From JABAYQ01 sp049890095 (GTDB lineage: Bacteria > Bacteroidota > Bacteroidia > Flavobacteriales > UBA7312), in NCBI GenBank assembly GCA_049890095.1, contig JBMHCD010000010.1:130658-194657 (forward strand): a DNA stretch of 64,000 nt, read 5' to 3'. The notes under the pieces are model-generated. The model did not search any database. It was not told the origin of the DNA and saw only the letters and a list, made by a program, of their open reading frames with translations. The position numbers and the translations under genes are program-made. Every line of letters begins with the position of its first letter. The stretch's first letter is position 1. Shown here piece by piece: positions 24,531 to 34,101 of the stretch.

Positions 24531-25876
24531 AATTCTATTCCTGTATAATTTGTGGGGCTTATTTTTTTCAAACTTGATTTTAGTTCATCATTGATATCTA
24601 GAGTGTCAATAAAAGAAGCAATGCTTTTTTGATTAATAGTCTGATTTGTTCTTGTTAATCCTTTTAACGCTTCATATGGTTTAGGATAACCTTCTCTTCT
24701 CAAAATTGTTTGGATAGCTTCTGCTACAACTGCCCAATTGTCTTCTAAATCTTTTGAAATAGCTTCTTCATTTAAAATTAATTTATCTAAACCTTTCATA
24801 ATAGACTTGAAAGCAATTAGAGTATGAGCCATTGGAACACCAATATTTCTTAAAACAGTTGAGTCTGTTAGGTCTCTTTGAAGCCTAGAAATAGGAAGTT
24901 TGGCAGATAGATGTTCGAATAAAGCATTAGCAATTCCTAAATTTCCTTCTGCATTTTCAAAATCTATAGGATTTACTTTATGTGGCATTGCGGAAGAACC
25001 TACTTCACCAGCTTTAATTTTTTGTTTAAAGTAATTCATAGAAACGTAACTCCATATATCTCTTGATAAATCTATAAGAATAGTATTTATTCTTTTAAAA
25101 TTATCGAATAATGCAGCTAAGTTATCATAATGCTCTATCTGTGTTGTTACTTGTGATCGATCTAGTTCTAATACTTCTTCAACAAAGTGATTTGAAAATG
25201 CGGTCCAATCAATTTCTGGAAATGCAACGTGATGTGCGTTAAAATTTCCCGTTGCTCCTCCAAATTTTGCAGAAAAGGGAACAGTATTTAATAAACCTAT
25301 CTGTTTTTCTAATCGTTCTATAAATACTAAGATTTCTTTACCTAATCTAGTTGGGGATGCTGCCTGGCCATGTGTTCTTGCCAACATTGGTACTTCTGCC
25401 CATTCATCTTTTAATTGTACTAGTTGATTTAGTAATTCCAGATAGTTTGGAAGATATACGTTTTTAAAAGAATCCAATAAAAGTAGAGGAGTTGCTGTAT
25501 TATTTATATCTTGAGAAGTTAGTCCGAAGTGGATAAATTCCTTGTATTTTTGGATTTCTAGTCGGTCAAAAGCTTCTTTGATAAAATATTCAACAGCTTT
25601 AACATCATGATTTGTAATCTTTTCAATATCTTTTACCGCCTGAGCATCTTTATCGCTAAAATTTATATAGATTGAACGAAGTTCATCAAATAAATTTTTA
25701 TCGAAATCATTTAGCTGTGGTAAAGGCAATTCACACAAACAAATAAAATATTCAATTTCGATTTTAATTCTGTATTTTATTAGAGCAGCCTCAGAATAAT
25801 AAACCCCTAGCTCAGAAGTTTTAGATTGGTATCTTCCGTCAATTGGCGAAATAGCTGTAAGTGTAGATAGACTCAT
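24527..25876 (-). CDS. purB: Adenylosuccinate lyase
   Basis: Removes fumarate from SAICAR and from adenylosuccinate, acting twice in AMP synthesis. 449 residues. The fumarase/aspartase signature is GSSAMPHKVNPIDFENAEGN, and the N-terminus LTAISPIDGRYQSKTSELG is the long-form PurB type found in E. coli. The catalytic histidine region is LARTHGQAASPTRLGKE. It is transcribed leftward alone and ends overlapping the hypothetical gene by four bases. Its upstream region holds an orphan hairpin. Confidence 0.96.
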   Translation of the reverse strand: MSLSTLTAISPIDGRYQSKTSELGVYYSEAALIKYRIKIEIEYFICLCELPLPQLNDFDKNLFDELRSIYINFSDKDAQAVKDIEKITNHDVKAVEYFIKEAFDRLEIQKYKEFIHFGLTSQDINNTATPLLLLDSFKNVYLPNYLELLNQLVQLKDEWAEVPMLARTHGQAASPTRLGKEILVFIERLEKQIGLLNTVPFSAKFGGATGNFNAHHVAFPEIDWTAFSNHFVEEVLELDRSQVTTQIEHYDNLAALFDNFKRINTILIDLSRDIWSYVSMNYFKQKIKAGEVGSSAMPHKVNPIDFENAEGNLGIANALFEHLSAKLPISRLQRDLTDSTVLRNIGVPMAHTLIAFKSIMKGLDKLILNEEAISKDLEDNWAVVAEAIQTILRREGYPKPYEALKGLTRTNQTINQKSIASFIDTLDINDELKSSLKKISPTNYTGIEF

Positions 25877-25928
25877 TTATTGTTAATTGTTTAGTCTTGC
25901 AAGTTACTTTTTTTGTTTTATTAAAAAT

Positions 25929-25960
25929 AAAAAAGACCATTCAAAAGATGGTCTTTTTTA
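25929..25960. terminator. Orphan intrinsic terminator in a divergent gap
   Basis: AAAAAGACCAT, a seven-base loop, then ATGGTCTTTTT, giving a stem with T-runs usable on both strands. It lies in the 222-base gap between the divergent starts of purB and the DUF456 gene, where neither gene ends. A short transcript may end here. Confidence 0.7.
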
Positions 25961-26098
25961 ATACTTTGTAAGCAGGGTTTATTTTTTAATAAATTTTTCA
26001 TGATATTAAGTTTTAAATATTGTACAATTTAACTAATTATTTCTTAAATCATTCGAAAATCTACAATTCTTTGCTCTATAAATGATTACTTTTGTACC

Positions 26099-26578
26099 AT
26101 GGATGTAATGATTCTTGCTATAAGTATATTGATAATGTTGGTTGGATTAATTGGTTGTTTTGTTCCGATTATTCCTGGTCCTCCATTATGTTATGTTTCA
26201 TTACTGATTATTCACTTTTTTAGTTCTTATAGTTTGGATGCTCAGTTTTTAATAAACTGGGCGTTAATTATAACAGCAATAACCTTTCTTGATATATGGC
26301 TTCAGATATATGGAGTCAAAAAATTTGGAGGTAAAAAGAAAGCGATAAATGGAACAATGATTGGTTTATTTATAGGTATTATAGTACCTATTCCTCTTGG
26401 ATTTATTCTCGGTCCCTTTTTAGGAGCTATGGTTGGAGCATATTTAGAATCTGTGGATAATGATTTGTTTCAAGTTTTAAAAATTGCTGCTGGTTCATTA
26501 GTGGGTTTTTTAGGTGGTATAGTACTTAAGCTGGTTGTTTGTAGTTATATGATTTTTGAATTAGTTAACGTTTTTTAA
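26099..26578 (+). CDS. DUF456 domain membrane protein
   Basis: 159 residues with about four membrane segments. The family motif GLIGCFVPIIPGPPLCYVSLL is at the N-terminus, and the glycine-rich repeated helices GTMIGLFIGIIVPIPLGFILGPFLGAMVGAYL follow, as expected for DUF456. The function is unknown; the small Gly-zipper helices suggest an oligomeric membrane protein. A TACTTTTG element ends four bases before the ATG, so the transcript could be leaderless. The stop overlaps the mqnA start by one base, indicating cotranslation with menaquinone synthesis, though a link is only contextual. Confidence 0.88.
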   Translation: MDVMILAISILIMLVGLIGCFVPIIPGPPLCYVSLLIIHFFSSYSLDAQFLINWALIITAITFLDIWLQIYGVKKFGGKKKAINGTMIGLFIGIIVPIPLGFILGPFLGAMVGAYLESVDNDLFQVLKIAAGSLVGFLGGIVLKLVVCSYMIFELVNVF

Positions 26579-27315
26579 TGTCAAAATTAAAAGTAGCAAC
26601 AATTTCTTATCTAAATAGCATTCCTTTTGTTTATGGATTAGAGAATAGTTCATTAGATTTGGACATAAAATTAGATATTCCGTCAAATTGTGCAAAAAAG
26701 TTGTTAGAAGGGGAGGTCGATTTAGCTCTTGTTCCTGTTGCTATTCTACCAATGTTAAGAGAATATTATATTATTGGAGAAAGTTGTATTGGTGCTAATG
26801 GTAAAGTTGAAACAGTTTGTTTGTATAGCGATGTTCCGTTAAATCAAATTGATACGATACTACTAGATTATCATTCTAAAACTTCAGTTCAATTATTGAA
26901 GGTTTTATGTAATAAATATTGGAAAATAAATCCAAAATTTATAGAAACTTCTTCAGGGTTTGAACAAAAAATTAATGGTAAAGTTGCTGGTTTGATCATC
27001 GGAGATAGGGCGTATAATTATCACAATCAGTATAAAAATATGTTCGATTTATCTGAACATTGGAAACAGTTTACTGGCTTGCCATTTGTATTTGCCTGTT
27101 GGGTTTCAAAAACTAAGTTTTCTGATGAAATAGTTAGTCAATTTGATAAAGCAATAAAATATGGATTAAATAATTTGGATGCAGCCTTAGAGAAAAAATC
27201 AAAACAGTTTAATACCACAATCGACAAAAAAAAGTATTTAACTGAAATTATAAGCTATCAATTGTCTCAAAAAAAGAAAGAGGCCTTAAACCTCTTTCTT
27301 TCATTTATTAAATAA
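26578..27315 (+). CDS. mqnA: Chorismate dehydratase, menaquinone biosynthesis MqnA
   Basis: Converts chorismate to 3-[(1-carboxyvinyl)oxy]benzoate, the first step of the futalosine route to menaquinone. 245 residues. The family N-terminus KVATISYLNSIPFVYGL, the DLALVPVAILP segment and GLPFVFACWV are recognisable, and the periplasmic-binding-protein-like fold is retained without a signal peptide. The last codons overlap a hairpin that acts as terminator. No other mqn genes lie in this window. MqnA means this organism probably uses futalosine rather than the MenF-D-H-C pathway. Confidence 0.92.
   Translation: MSKLKVATISYLNSIPFVYGLENSSLDLDIKLDIPSNCAKKLLEGEVDLALVPVAILPMLREYYIIGESCIGANGKVETVCLYSDVPLNQIDTILLDYHSKTSVQLLKVLCNKYWKINPKFIETSSGFEQKINGKVAGLIIGDRAYNYHNQYKNMFDLSEHWKQFTGLPFVFACWVSKTKFSDEIVSQFDKAIKYGLNNLDAALEKKSKQFNTTIDKKKYLTEIISYQLSQKKKEALNLFLSFIK
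27273..27301. terminator. Intrinsic terminator inside the mqnA 3' coding end
   Basis: GAAAGAGG-CCTTAAA-CCTCTTTC stem flanked by A-rich and T-rich arms. It is formed by the codons for the last residues of MqnA and lies beside the convergent yidC stop, so it probably works in both directions. Confidence 0.65.
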
Positions 27316-27316
27316 A

Positions 27317-29119
27317 TTATCTCTTTTTTACTTTTTCCTGTTGTTTTTTAGCCATTTCTTCCAATCTTTTTTGGAATTTTGATTTTTTGACAGGTTTCTT
27401 TTTATTTTGTTCCATTTGTCTCAAAATACTTGCTTCATCAATGAAATATTTTCGCATTACGAATTGCTGTCCAAAAGTTACCATATTAGCTAAAAAGTAA
27501 TAATAACTAAGTCCAGCAGCATAGTTGTTAAAAAAGCCTAAGAACATTACTGGCATTAGATACATCATCCACTTCATTTGCGCCATTTGTGGACCACTCA
27601 TTTGATTATTCATTCTTGTGTAAAGCAAAGTAGATATTGTCATTAATAGAGTAAATAAACTAACATGATCTCCATAAAATGGTATTTCAAATGGAAGACT
27701 CAATACGGAGTCGTAAGAAGATAAGTCATCAGCCCATAAAAACTTTTGTTGTCTTAGTTCTATACTGGCAGGAAAAAATCTAAATAGAGCGAAAAGAATA
27801 GGCATTTGCAACAACATAGGAATACAACCTCCAAGAGGATTTACTCCTGTTTTTTTATAAAGTGCCATCACCTCTTGCTGAGATTTCATCGGATCTTTAT
27901 CCTTTTGTTTTTCTTGAATTTTATCAATTTCAGGTTTGAGAACCTTCATTTTTGCCTGAGACATGTAAGCTTTCAGGGTGAAAGGAGCAAGAGCCATTTT
28001 AATTATGAATGTCATAATCAAAATGATTATACCATAATTAGATATCCATGAGCTCAATAAGTTAAAAATAGGTATTACCGCATATTTATTAACCCATCTA
28101 AATATTCCCCAACCTAAAGGAATCATTTTTTCTAAATCTAAATTATAAGAAGAAAGTGTTTCATAATGATTTGGACCAAAATAAAATTGCATTGCATTCT
28201 TTCCATTCTTTTTATGATCGTATGGAAGACTTATTGTTGCCGTTAAATTTCTTACAAAATCGTTTGAAAATTCATTGTTGTAGGCCGCAACATTTGTTGG
28301 TTTTTCAAACCCTTTGTTGTTAATTAAAACAGAACTAAAAAATTGATGTTTAAAACCAATCCATTGAGCTCTACCAGCAAGTTCTTCTTCATCATCTTTA
28401 GATTCAGATAGGTAATCTACATCATCGTTTAAATACTTGAAATAAGTAGTGGAATACATTCGTTCATTTTCAATACTTTTTTCAGTATGTGGTAAATTTA
28501 TTTCCCAATTTAAGTCAATGGTATTTTGATTTGATGCAATTAAATTTTGAAGATTGTAATGATTAATTTCAAAATCAATCATGTAATCATTTGGTTTAAT
28601 GCTATAAACGTACTCTATATAACCACCGTTTTCAGCCACAAGTCTCATTACTACTTTTTGATTGCTTATTTCACTTGCTTCAAAGAAGAGTTCTTCAGAA
28701 TTGATACGTCTATTTTCGGAAAAAAAAGCAAGATTAAATCTAGATGAATCTTTAGCGATTAGGTTTAATGGTAAAGAGTCGCTAGTTTGGTATTCTTTTA
28801 AAATAGCCGATGTTATTCGTCCACCTTTTGGAGAAATGGTAAGTTTTAAAAGTTCATTTTCTAAATAAACATCTTGTCCTTTTTTGAAGGCAGATGATGC
28901 AAATGATCCATATTTACTTAGACTTTGATTTTTATCAAGACTATCTTTTTTAGTAGAGCCTAATGATTGATTTTCCAATTCATTAGCCTTCTCTTCTTGT
29001 AAAATAACAGTTCTGTTATTCTGTTCTTTAGCTTCCTCTACGTTAGGTGGATAAATTAAATTATAGCCAAAAACAATGGCAACAATCAATATTACACCGG
29101 TGATGGAATTTTTGTCCAT
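27317..29119 (-). CDS. yidC: Membrane protein insertase YidC
   Basis: Inserts and folds inner-membrane proteins, alone or with SecYEG. 600 residues. The N-terminal anchor (ITGVILIVAIVFGYNLIY) precedes a large periplasmic domain (about residues 75-345). The conserved 60-kDa core follows: WGIFRWVNKYAVIPIFNLLSSW, KMALAPFTLKAYMSQAKM, NPLGGCIPMLLQMPILFALFRF and the final FLGFFNNYAAGLSYYYFLAN. The tail is strongly basic (KKPVKKSKFQKRLEEM), as in ribosome-binding YidC forms. It lies two bases downstream of pyrG and is cotranscribed with it. Confidence 0.95.
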   Translation of the reverse strand: MDKNSITGVILIVAIVFGYNLIYPPNVEEAKEQNNRTVILQEEKANELENQSLGSTKKDSLDKNQSLSKYGSFASSAFKKGQDVYLENELLKLTISPKGGRITSAILKEYQTSDSLPLNLIAKDSSRFNLAFFSENRRINSEELFFEASEISNQKVVMRLVAENGGYIEYVYSIKPNDYMIDFEINHYNLQNLIASNQNTIDLNWEINLPHTEKSIENERMYSTTYFKYLNDDVDYLSESKDDEEELAGRAQWIGFKHQFFSSVLINNKGFEKPTNVAAYNNEFSNDFVRNLTATISLPYDHKKNGKNAMQFYFGPNHYETLSSYNLDLEKMIPLGWGIFRWVNKYAVIPIFNLLSSWISNYGIIILIMTFIIKMALAPFTLKAYMSQAKMKVLKPEIDKIQEKQKDKDPMKSQQEVMALYKKTGVNPLGGCIPMLLQMPILFALFRFFPASIELRQQKFLWADDLSSYDSVLSLPFEIPFYGDHVSLFTLLMTISTLLYTRMNNQMSGPQMAQMKWMMYLMPVMFLGFFNNYAAGLSYYYFLANMVTFGQQFVMRKYFIDEASILRQMEQNKKKPVKKSKFQKRLEEMAKKQQEKVKKR

Positions 29120-29121
29120 AA

Positions 29122-30747
29122 TTAATTTTTTTGTTGTGCGTGTTTAATAGCAGCTTTTACAAACCCTACAAATAATGGTTGAGGATTTGAAACTGTGCTT
29201 TTGTATTCAGGATGAAATTGTACACCAATGAAAAATGGGTGTTCTGGAATTTCCATTATTTCAACTAAGTTTGATTCTGGATTAATACCAGTTGCTTTCA
29301 TGCCATTTTTTTCAAATTGGTTTAGAAAATCATTATTAAACTCATATCTATGTCTATGTCTTTCTTTTATTAAATCTTTATTATAGCAGTCTATAGCAAT
29401 GCTATTTTCATTTAATTTACATGAGTACGCTCCAAGCCTCATAGTACCACCTTTGTTTGTGATGTGTTTTTGTTCTTCCATCATATTTATAACTGGGTGA
29501 TTAGTTTGTAGGTCAATTTCTGTGGAATTTGCTTTTTCGAGTTTGAGTATGTTTCTAGCAAACTCTATTACTGCACATTGCATACCAAGGCAAATTCCGA
29601 AAAATGGAATTTTTTTCTCTCTAGCAAATTGTACAGCATTTATTTTTCCTTCAATACCTCTATCTCCAAAACCAGGAGCAACTAAGATACCGTCAAGATG
29701 GTGCAATTTGGCGTTAATATTTTGTTTGTTGAGTTCCTCAGAATGGATCCAATGAATATTGACTTTACATTCATTTTCAGCACCACTGTGTATAAAGGAT
29801 TCTGAAATAGATTTATAAGAATCTCTCAGCTCAACATATTTTCCTACTAAACCCACATTAATACTATTTTTTGGGTTTTTAAGTCGGAAAAGAAATTCTT
29901 TCCATTTTGCAAGATTAACCTCAGTACTGTCATTCATGCCTAATTTTCTTAAGGTAACTTTGTCGAGGTTTTCTGATTGCATTAAAAGTGGCACATCGTA
30001 AATACTCTCCGCATCCAGAGATTCAACAACAGCGTCTCTTTCTACATTACAAAAAAGAGCAATTTTTCTTCTTATATCAGAGTTTAAGTGATGTTCAGAT
30101 CTACATACTAGTATGTCAGGTTGAAGCCCAAGTTCACGTAATTTTTTTACAGAATTTTGAGTTGGTTTTGTTTTTAATTCGCCGGCAGCAGATAAATATG
30201 GAATAAGAGTTAAGTGTATGGAAATAGCGTTTGATTCCATTTCCCATTTTAGTTGTCTTACTGCTTCTATAAATGGTAATGATTCTATGTCACCAACGGT
30301 TCCACCAACTTCAGTAATAACAATGTCATATTTTCCTGTTTCACCCAAAATTTTGATATGATTTTTAATTTCATTGGTAATATGAGGGATGACTTGAACA
30401 GTTTTACCTAAATATTCACCTTTTCGCTCTTTGTTTATTACTGTTTGGTATATTTTACCGGTAGTAACATTATTAGCTTGTGACGTTTCATTGGATAAAA
30501 ATCTTTCGTAATGACCAAGATCAAGATCTGTTTCAGCTCCATCATTAGTTACAAAACACTCTCCATGTTCGTAAGGGTTCATGGTGCCTGGGTCAACATT
30601 GATATACGGATCAAGTTTTTGAATTGTTACCGAAAAACCACGAGCTTCAAGAAGCTTTCCTAATGAAGCAGAAACAATTCCTTTTCCTAAAGAGGAAGTA
30701 ACACCACCAGTTACGAAGATATATTTTGTTGGAGAAGATTTACTCAT
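29122..30747 (-). CDS. pyrG: CTP synthase
   Basis: Aminates UTP to CTP with glutamine-derived ammonia, the last step of pyrimidine nucleotide synthesis. 541 residues, normal. The N-terminal synthetase domain opens with KYIFVTGGVTSSLGKGI and carries QKLDPYINVDPGTMNPYEHGE. The C-terminal glutaminase domain has the nucleophile in FGICLGMQ and the His-Glu pair in GVQFHPEYKS. A promoter with 19-base spacing lies upstream, and yidC follows two bases after the stop. Confidence 0.97.
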   Translation of the reverse strand: MSKSSPTKYIFVTGGVTSSLGKGIVSASLGKLLEARGFSVTIQKLDPYINVDPGTMNPYEHGECFVTNDGAETDLDLGHYERFLSNETSQANNVTTGKIYQTVINKERKGEYLGKTVQVIPHITNEIKNHIKILGETGKYDIVITEVGGTVGDIESLPFIEAVRQLKWEMESNAISIHLTLIPYLSAAGELKTKPTQNSVKKLRELGLQPDILVCRSEHHLNSDIRRKIALFCNVERDAVVESLDAESIYDVPLLMQSENLDKVTLRKLGMNDSTEVNLAKWKEFLFRLKNPKNSINVGLVGKYVELRDSYKSISESFIHSGAENECKVNIHWIHSEELNKQNINAKLHHLDGILVAPGFGDRGIEGKINAVQFAREKKIPFFGICLGMQCAVIEFARNILKLEKANSTEIDLQTNHPVINMMEEQKHITNKGGTMRLGAYSCKLNENSIAIDCYNKDLIKERHRHRYEFNNDFLNQFEKNGMKATGINPESNLVEIMEIPEHPFFIGVQFHPEYKSTVSNPQPLFVGFVKAAIKHAQQKN

Positions 30748-30779
30748 TTATCTTTTAGTTGTGAAGGTTTTCTAAGCTC

Positions 30780-30809
30780 GCAATTTATAAAGAAATTAAA
30801 TTCATTCAA
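30780..30809 (-). promoter_or_regulatory. Probable promoter of pyrG-yidC
   Basis: On the minus strand, TTG, 19 bases, then TAAATTGC. It is close to the TTTG-N19-TANNTTTG consensus, with mismatches in the outer bases. It lies about 33 bases before the pyrG ATG. Confidence 0.5.
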
Positions 30810-30818
30810 TAATTAATC

Positions 30819-33068
30819 TTAAAAAGTTAAGCTAATTCCTGCACTAGGCATAAAAGGTAATTGATTAACTCTTTTGTATTCAATTCTATTAAAATAAAAT
30901 ATATTTTCTCTATTGTATGCATTTGTAATTCCTACATTCCAATTTAAAGTCGAATGTTTGCTTAGTTTATATTCTTTTTTCAAAGCAATATCTAACCTAT
31001 GATAATATGGTAGTCTTCCTTCATTTAGTCCAGCATAAATGATGCCAAGCTCTCCACTTTCTTGGTCGTAGTTAGTGTCTATTCCATCATTGAAATCTAT
31101 TAGAGGATAAAATCCTTGAGTTTGAGTAAATGGAAAGCCTGATCCAAAGTTCCATCTAGCATCGAAACTCCAACTGTTATCAAAGCCAAACTTATAAGTA
31201 GAAACTAAGTTAACATTATGTCTTCTGTCAAAATGTGGTCTGTAAGTACTGTTTTCATCAGTTCTAGAAATATAGCCCAGAGAATATACTGCCCAAAAAT
31301 AAAATTTACTACTACTATATTTAAGAACAGCATCTACCCCTTGTGCTAAGCCTTTTTCAACGATAAAATCAGGATCGCTCACGTAAAGTTTATCTTTATT
31401 AATGTTAGTTAATTGACTAAAATCTTTAACATAACCTTCTAAGTTAAAATCTACAAAATCACTAAAATCGTACTCTAGTCCTAGTATAATATGATTTGCT
31501 TTTTGTAAACCATTTTTAATTTGTTTGCCTAAAAATTGGTCAGGAATATTTTCTGGTGCTGACAAAAAACCATAGAAAAGGTTAACAACATCTCGATCCG
31601 AATTTGTACTAACTAAATTTTGTGAATATTTTCCTGTTGCTAGTTTAAATCTAAGTCTTTCAGATGCTAAATATTTTGCACCTAATCTTGGCTCAAAAGT
31701 AGCGCTAATCGAATTGTATTTATAAATTCTAACTCCAGGTTCAATAATTATTTTTTGTCCTTTTATTTTATAGTTAATAAAACCGGAAAGCTCTGTAGAA
31801 TTCTCTTCCTGAGAAATTCTTAAATCAGAGGAGTTAGTGAAGTCAAAATCTGTTTGATATCCAAGTACTTCTAATCCATATTTTAACTCGTTTTCTCCGT
31901 TAAAATAGGTGAAGTTAAGACCAAGATTGAAACCATTAATTCCACTGGATCTTGGTGCAGTTAGAGCTTCATCAATTCCGATTAAATACGATGAGTATGC
32001 AAAATTCCCTTCAATTAATGCTGAACTTCCTTCAGGAACGAGAACAAAATTAGAACCAACCCCTCCGGAGTTCCATCCTAAACTCGATACATCTCTATAG
32101 CTAACATTGTCTTTGTAATTGTAGCCAAAAACATTAAACTTACTCCCATTACTACCGCTAATAGAAAGTTTACCATAAAGATCTGTGAAATTATATGGCA
32201 AACCAGCAGTATCTATATAATTATAAAAAATTTGTGATGTTTTATCTAAATAGGATGTTTTAGCAGAAACAATAAACGAACTATTTCCCCCTTTTTTAAT
32301 TAATGGTCCTTCAAAAAGTAATTTACTTCCAAATGATGTAGATGAAAATTTTCCACCGTATCTATTTTTAATTCCATCTCTTGTTTTGATATCCATGATC
32401 GATGAAATTCTACCACCATATTGAGCACCAAATCCACCTGTGTATATGTCTGCTGTTCGGATTAAATCGGTATCAAAAACTGAAAATAATCCAATTGAGT
32501 GAAATGGATTATATACGATCATACCGTCTAAAAGCACCTTATTTTGTATAGCAGATCCACCTCTAATGTATAATTGTCCGCCTTGATCACCAGTAAATAC
32601 CACCCCAGGTAGAACTTGTAGGTATTGAGCTAAATCTGGCTCACCACCGATTGAAGGTATTAGTTTTATGTCTTTAGGAGTAATTTTAGTAACAGATACT
32701 TTAACGGATGTCTTTTGATCCATTTTATCTGCAGAAATTGTTACCGTATTTATTTTTATACTAGATTGTTGTAGCTCTAATTTTTGAGTCAGAATTTGAT
32801 CTTTTTTTAGAGAAATATTTACTCTTAGAGTGTCATAGCCAATATAAGTTACTAGTATGGTTTGATTTCCAATCGGGACATCTGAGATATTGAAAAAACC
32901 ATTCACATCAGTTGATGCACCAATGGTTTCACCTTCAATTATAACATTGCAAAATAAGACTGGCTCACCTGTCTCTAGGTCATTGACAAAACCTCTAACA
33001 CTTGCTGTTTGTGCATAAGAAGCTATAAAAAAAATATGAGCAAGAATGAAAGAGCTTAAAAATTTCAT
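30819..33068 (-). CDS. TonB-dependent outer-membrane receptor with CarboxypepD_reg-like domain
   Basis: Outer-membrane barrel of 749 residues that takes up an unknown ligand using TonB energy. The signal peptide is MKFLSSFILAHIFFIASYAQ. A carboxypeptidase-regulatory-like domain follows (about 21-105: GFVNDLETGEPVLFCNVIIEG), then the plug (LLDGMIVYNPFHSIGLFSVFD) and about 20 barrel strands. I use the ATG at 33068; the frame opens one codon pair earlier with GTG. There is no SusD partner nearby, so a glycan-uptake role is not suggested. A TAATTTTG element ends five bases before the ATG. Confidence 0.92.
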   Translation of the reverse strand: MKFLSSFILAHIFFIASYAQTASVRGFVNDLETGEPVLFCNVIIEGETIGASTDVNGFFNISDVPIGNQTILVTYIGYDTLRVNISLKKDQILTQKLELQQSSIKINTVTISADKMDQKTSVKVSVTKITPKDIKLIPSIGGEPDLAQYLQVLPGVVFTGDQGGQLYIRGGSAIQNKVLLDGMIVYNPFHSIGLFSVFDTDLIRTADIYTGGFGAQYGGRISSIMDIKTRDGIKNRYGGKFSSTSFGSKLLFEGPLIKKGGNSSFIVSAKTSYLDKTSQIFYNYIDTAGLPYNFTDLYGKLSISGSNGSKFNVFGYNYKDNVSYRDVSSLGWNSGGVGSNFVLVPEGSSALIEGNFAYSSYLIGIDEALTAPRSSGINGFNLGLNFTYFNGENELKYGLEVLGYQTDFDFTNSSDLRISQEENSTELSGFINYKIKGQKIIIEPGVRIYKYNSISATFEPRLGAKYLASERLRFKLATGKYSQNLVSTNSDRDVVNLFYGFLSAPENIPDQFLGKQIKNGLQKANHIILGLEYDFSDFVDFNLEGYVKDFSQLTNINKDKLYVSDPDFIVEKGLAQGVDAVLKYSSSKFYFWAVYSLGYISRTDENSTYRPHFDRRHNVNLVSTYKFGFDNSWSFDARWNFGSGFPFTQTQGFYPLIDFNDGIDTNYDQESGELGIIYAGLNEGRLPYYHRLDIALKKEYKLSKHSTLNWNVGITNAYNRENIFYFNRIEYKRVNQLPFMPSAGISLTF

Positions 33069-33087
33069 GGGCACAAAATTACATTTT

Positions 33088-34086
33088 TTAATGTAAAATT
33101 TTGAAAATTAATTCTCTTAATAATTGCCCGTCTGTTGTATTTTGATTATCAACTCCTTTGCTCTTTAAATCGTAGATTCTTAAATTAGAAATAATATTCA
33201 TGAGTTGTTTTTTGCTGTAGTTTTTTGCTGAGATGGAATAATCTTTAACAAAAAAAGGATTGATTTTTAGTTTAGAAGCAACATTATTTTTGGATTTGTC
33301 TTTAAGTGTGTGATAAATAAGTGTTTTTTGAAAGTGATTAAATAAACTAGAAATTGTTAAAATAAGTGGATTGGTTTTTGGATTGTTTTCAAAGTAGTTA
33401 ACTATTCTATTTGCTTTTAAATGATCTCTAATGCTTAAAGCATTATTAAGCTCAAATACGTTATAATCTTTACTTATACCAATGTTTTTTTCAATTAAAT
33501 CCGTAGAAATCTCTTTATCTTTATCACAAATAATCATTAGCTTTTCTAATTCATTGCTCAATTTGCTTAGGTTATTACCAAGAAATTCGTTTAGTAAATA
33601 GGAAGCTTTAATACTAATTTGATATCCATTTTGTTGAGTAAATTTTTGAATCCAATCTGGAATTTGATTTTCATATAATTTCTTGCTTTCGAAAACCAGA
33701 GCTTTTTTGGAAATATTTTTGCCGAATTTTTTTCTTTTGTCAATACTTTTATTTTTATAACAAAAGACTAGTATTGTGGTGCTTAGTGGGTTGTTAAAAT
33801 ACTCTTCAAATAGTTCTATTTTTTTTAAGTCCTGAGCTTCTTTAATCACTACCACCGTATAATTACTCATCAAAGGAAATTGCTTAGCAGTAGAAATAAT
33901 AGTATTCACATCACTATCTTTTGCATAAAAAATATGTTGATTAAAATCTTTTTCAGAATCATTTAAAATGTTTTTAATGATGAAGTCAGAAATATAATCT
34001 ATATAGTAGGGCTCATCTCCCATTAAAAAATAAATAGGCTGATAATCTTTTTTCTTTAAACTAGAGATGATTTGCTCAAATTTCAT
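33088..34086 (-). CDS. holA: DNA polymerase III subunit delta
   Basis: Delta subunit of the clamp loader, which opens the sliding clamp. 332 residues. The N-terminus KKKDYQPIYFLMGDEPYYIDYISDFII and the segment VVVIKEAQDLKKIELFEEYF are typical, and the C-terminal helical domain ends with the usual LLRELIFKIL. Partner of DnaX at 10.8-12.6 kb. It is divergent from the HsdR_N-like gene, with only 15 bases between start codons, and follows the TonB receptor start region in the leftward direction. Confidence 0.9.
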   Translation of the reverse strand: MKFEQIISSLKKKDYQPIYFLMGDEPYYIDYISDFIIKNILNDSEKDFNQHIFYAKDSDVNTIISTAKQFPLMSNYTVVVIKEAQDLKKIELFEEYFNNPLSTTILVFCYKNKSIDKRKKFGKNISKKALVFESKKLYENQIPDWIQKFTQQNGYQISIKASYLLNEFLGNNLSKLSNELEKLMIICDKDKEISTDLIEKNIGISKDYNVFELNNALSIRDHLKANRIVNYFENNPKTNPLILTISSLFNHFQKTLIYHTLKDKSKNNVASKLKINPFFVKDYSISAKNYSKKQLMNIISNLRIYDLKSKGVDNQNTTDGQLLRELIFKILH

Positions 34087-34101
34087 TTACTTGCAATTTA
34101 T

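Noticed and set aside
25921..26001. 26-codon minus-strand frame (MKNLLKNKPCLQS...) running into the orphan terminator
   Set aside because: Short, AT-rich, no promoter with proper spacing, and its end is the hairpin itself. Chance is more likely than a peptide.
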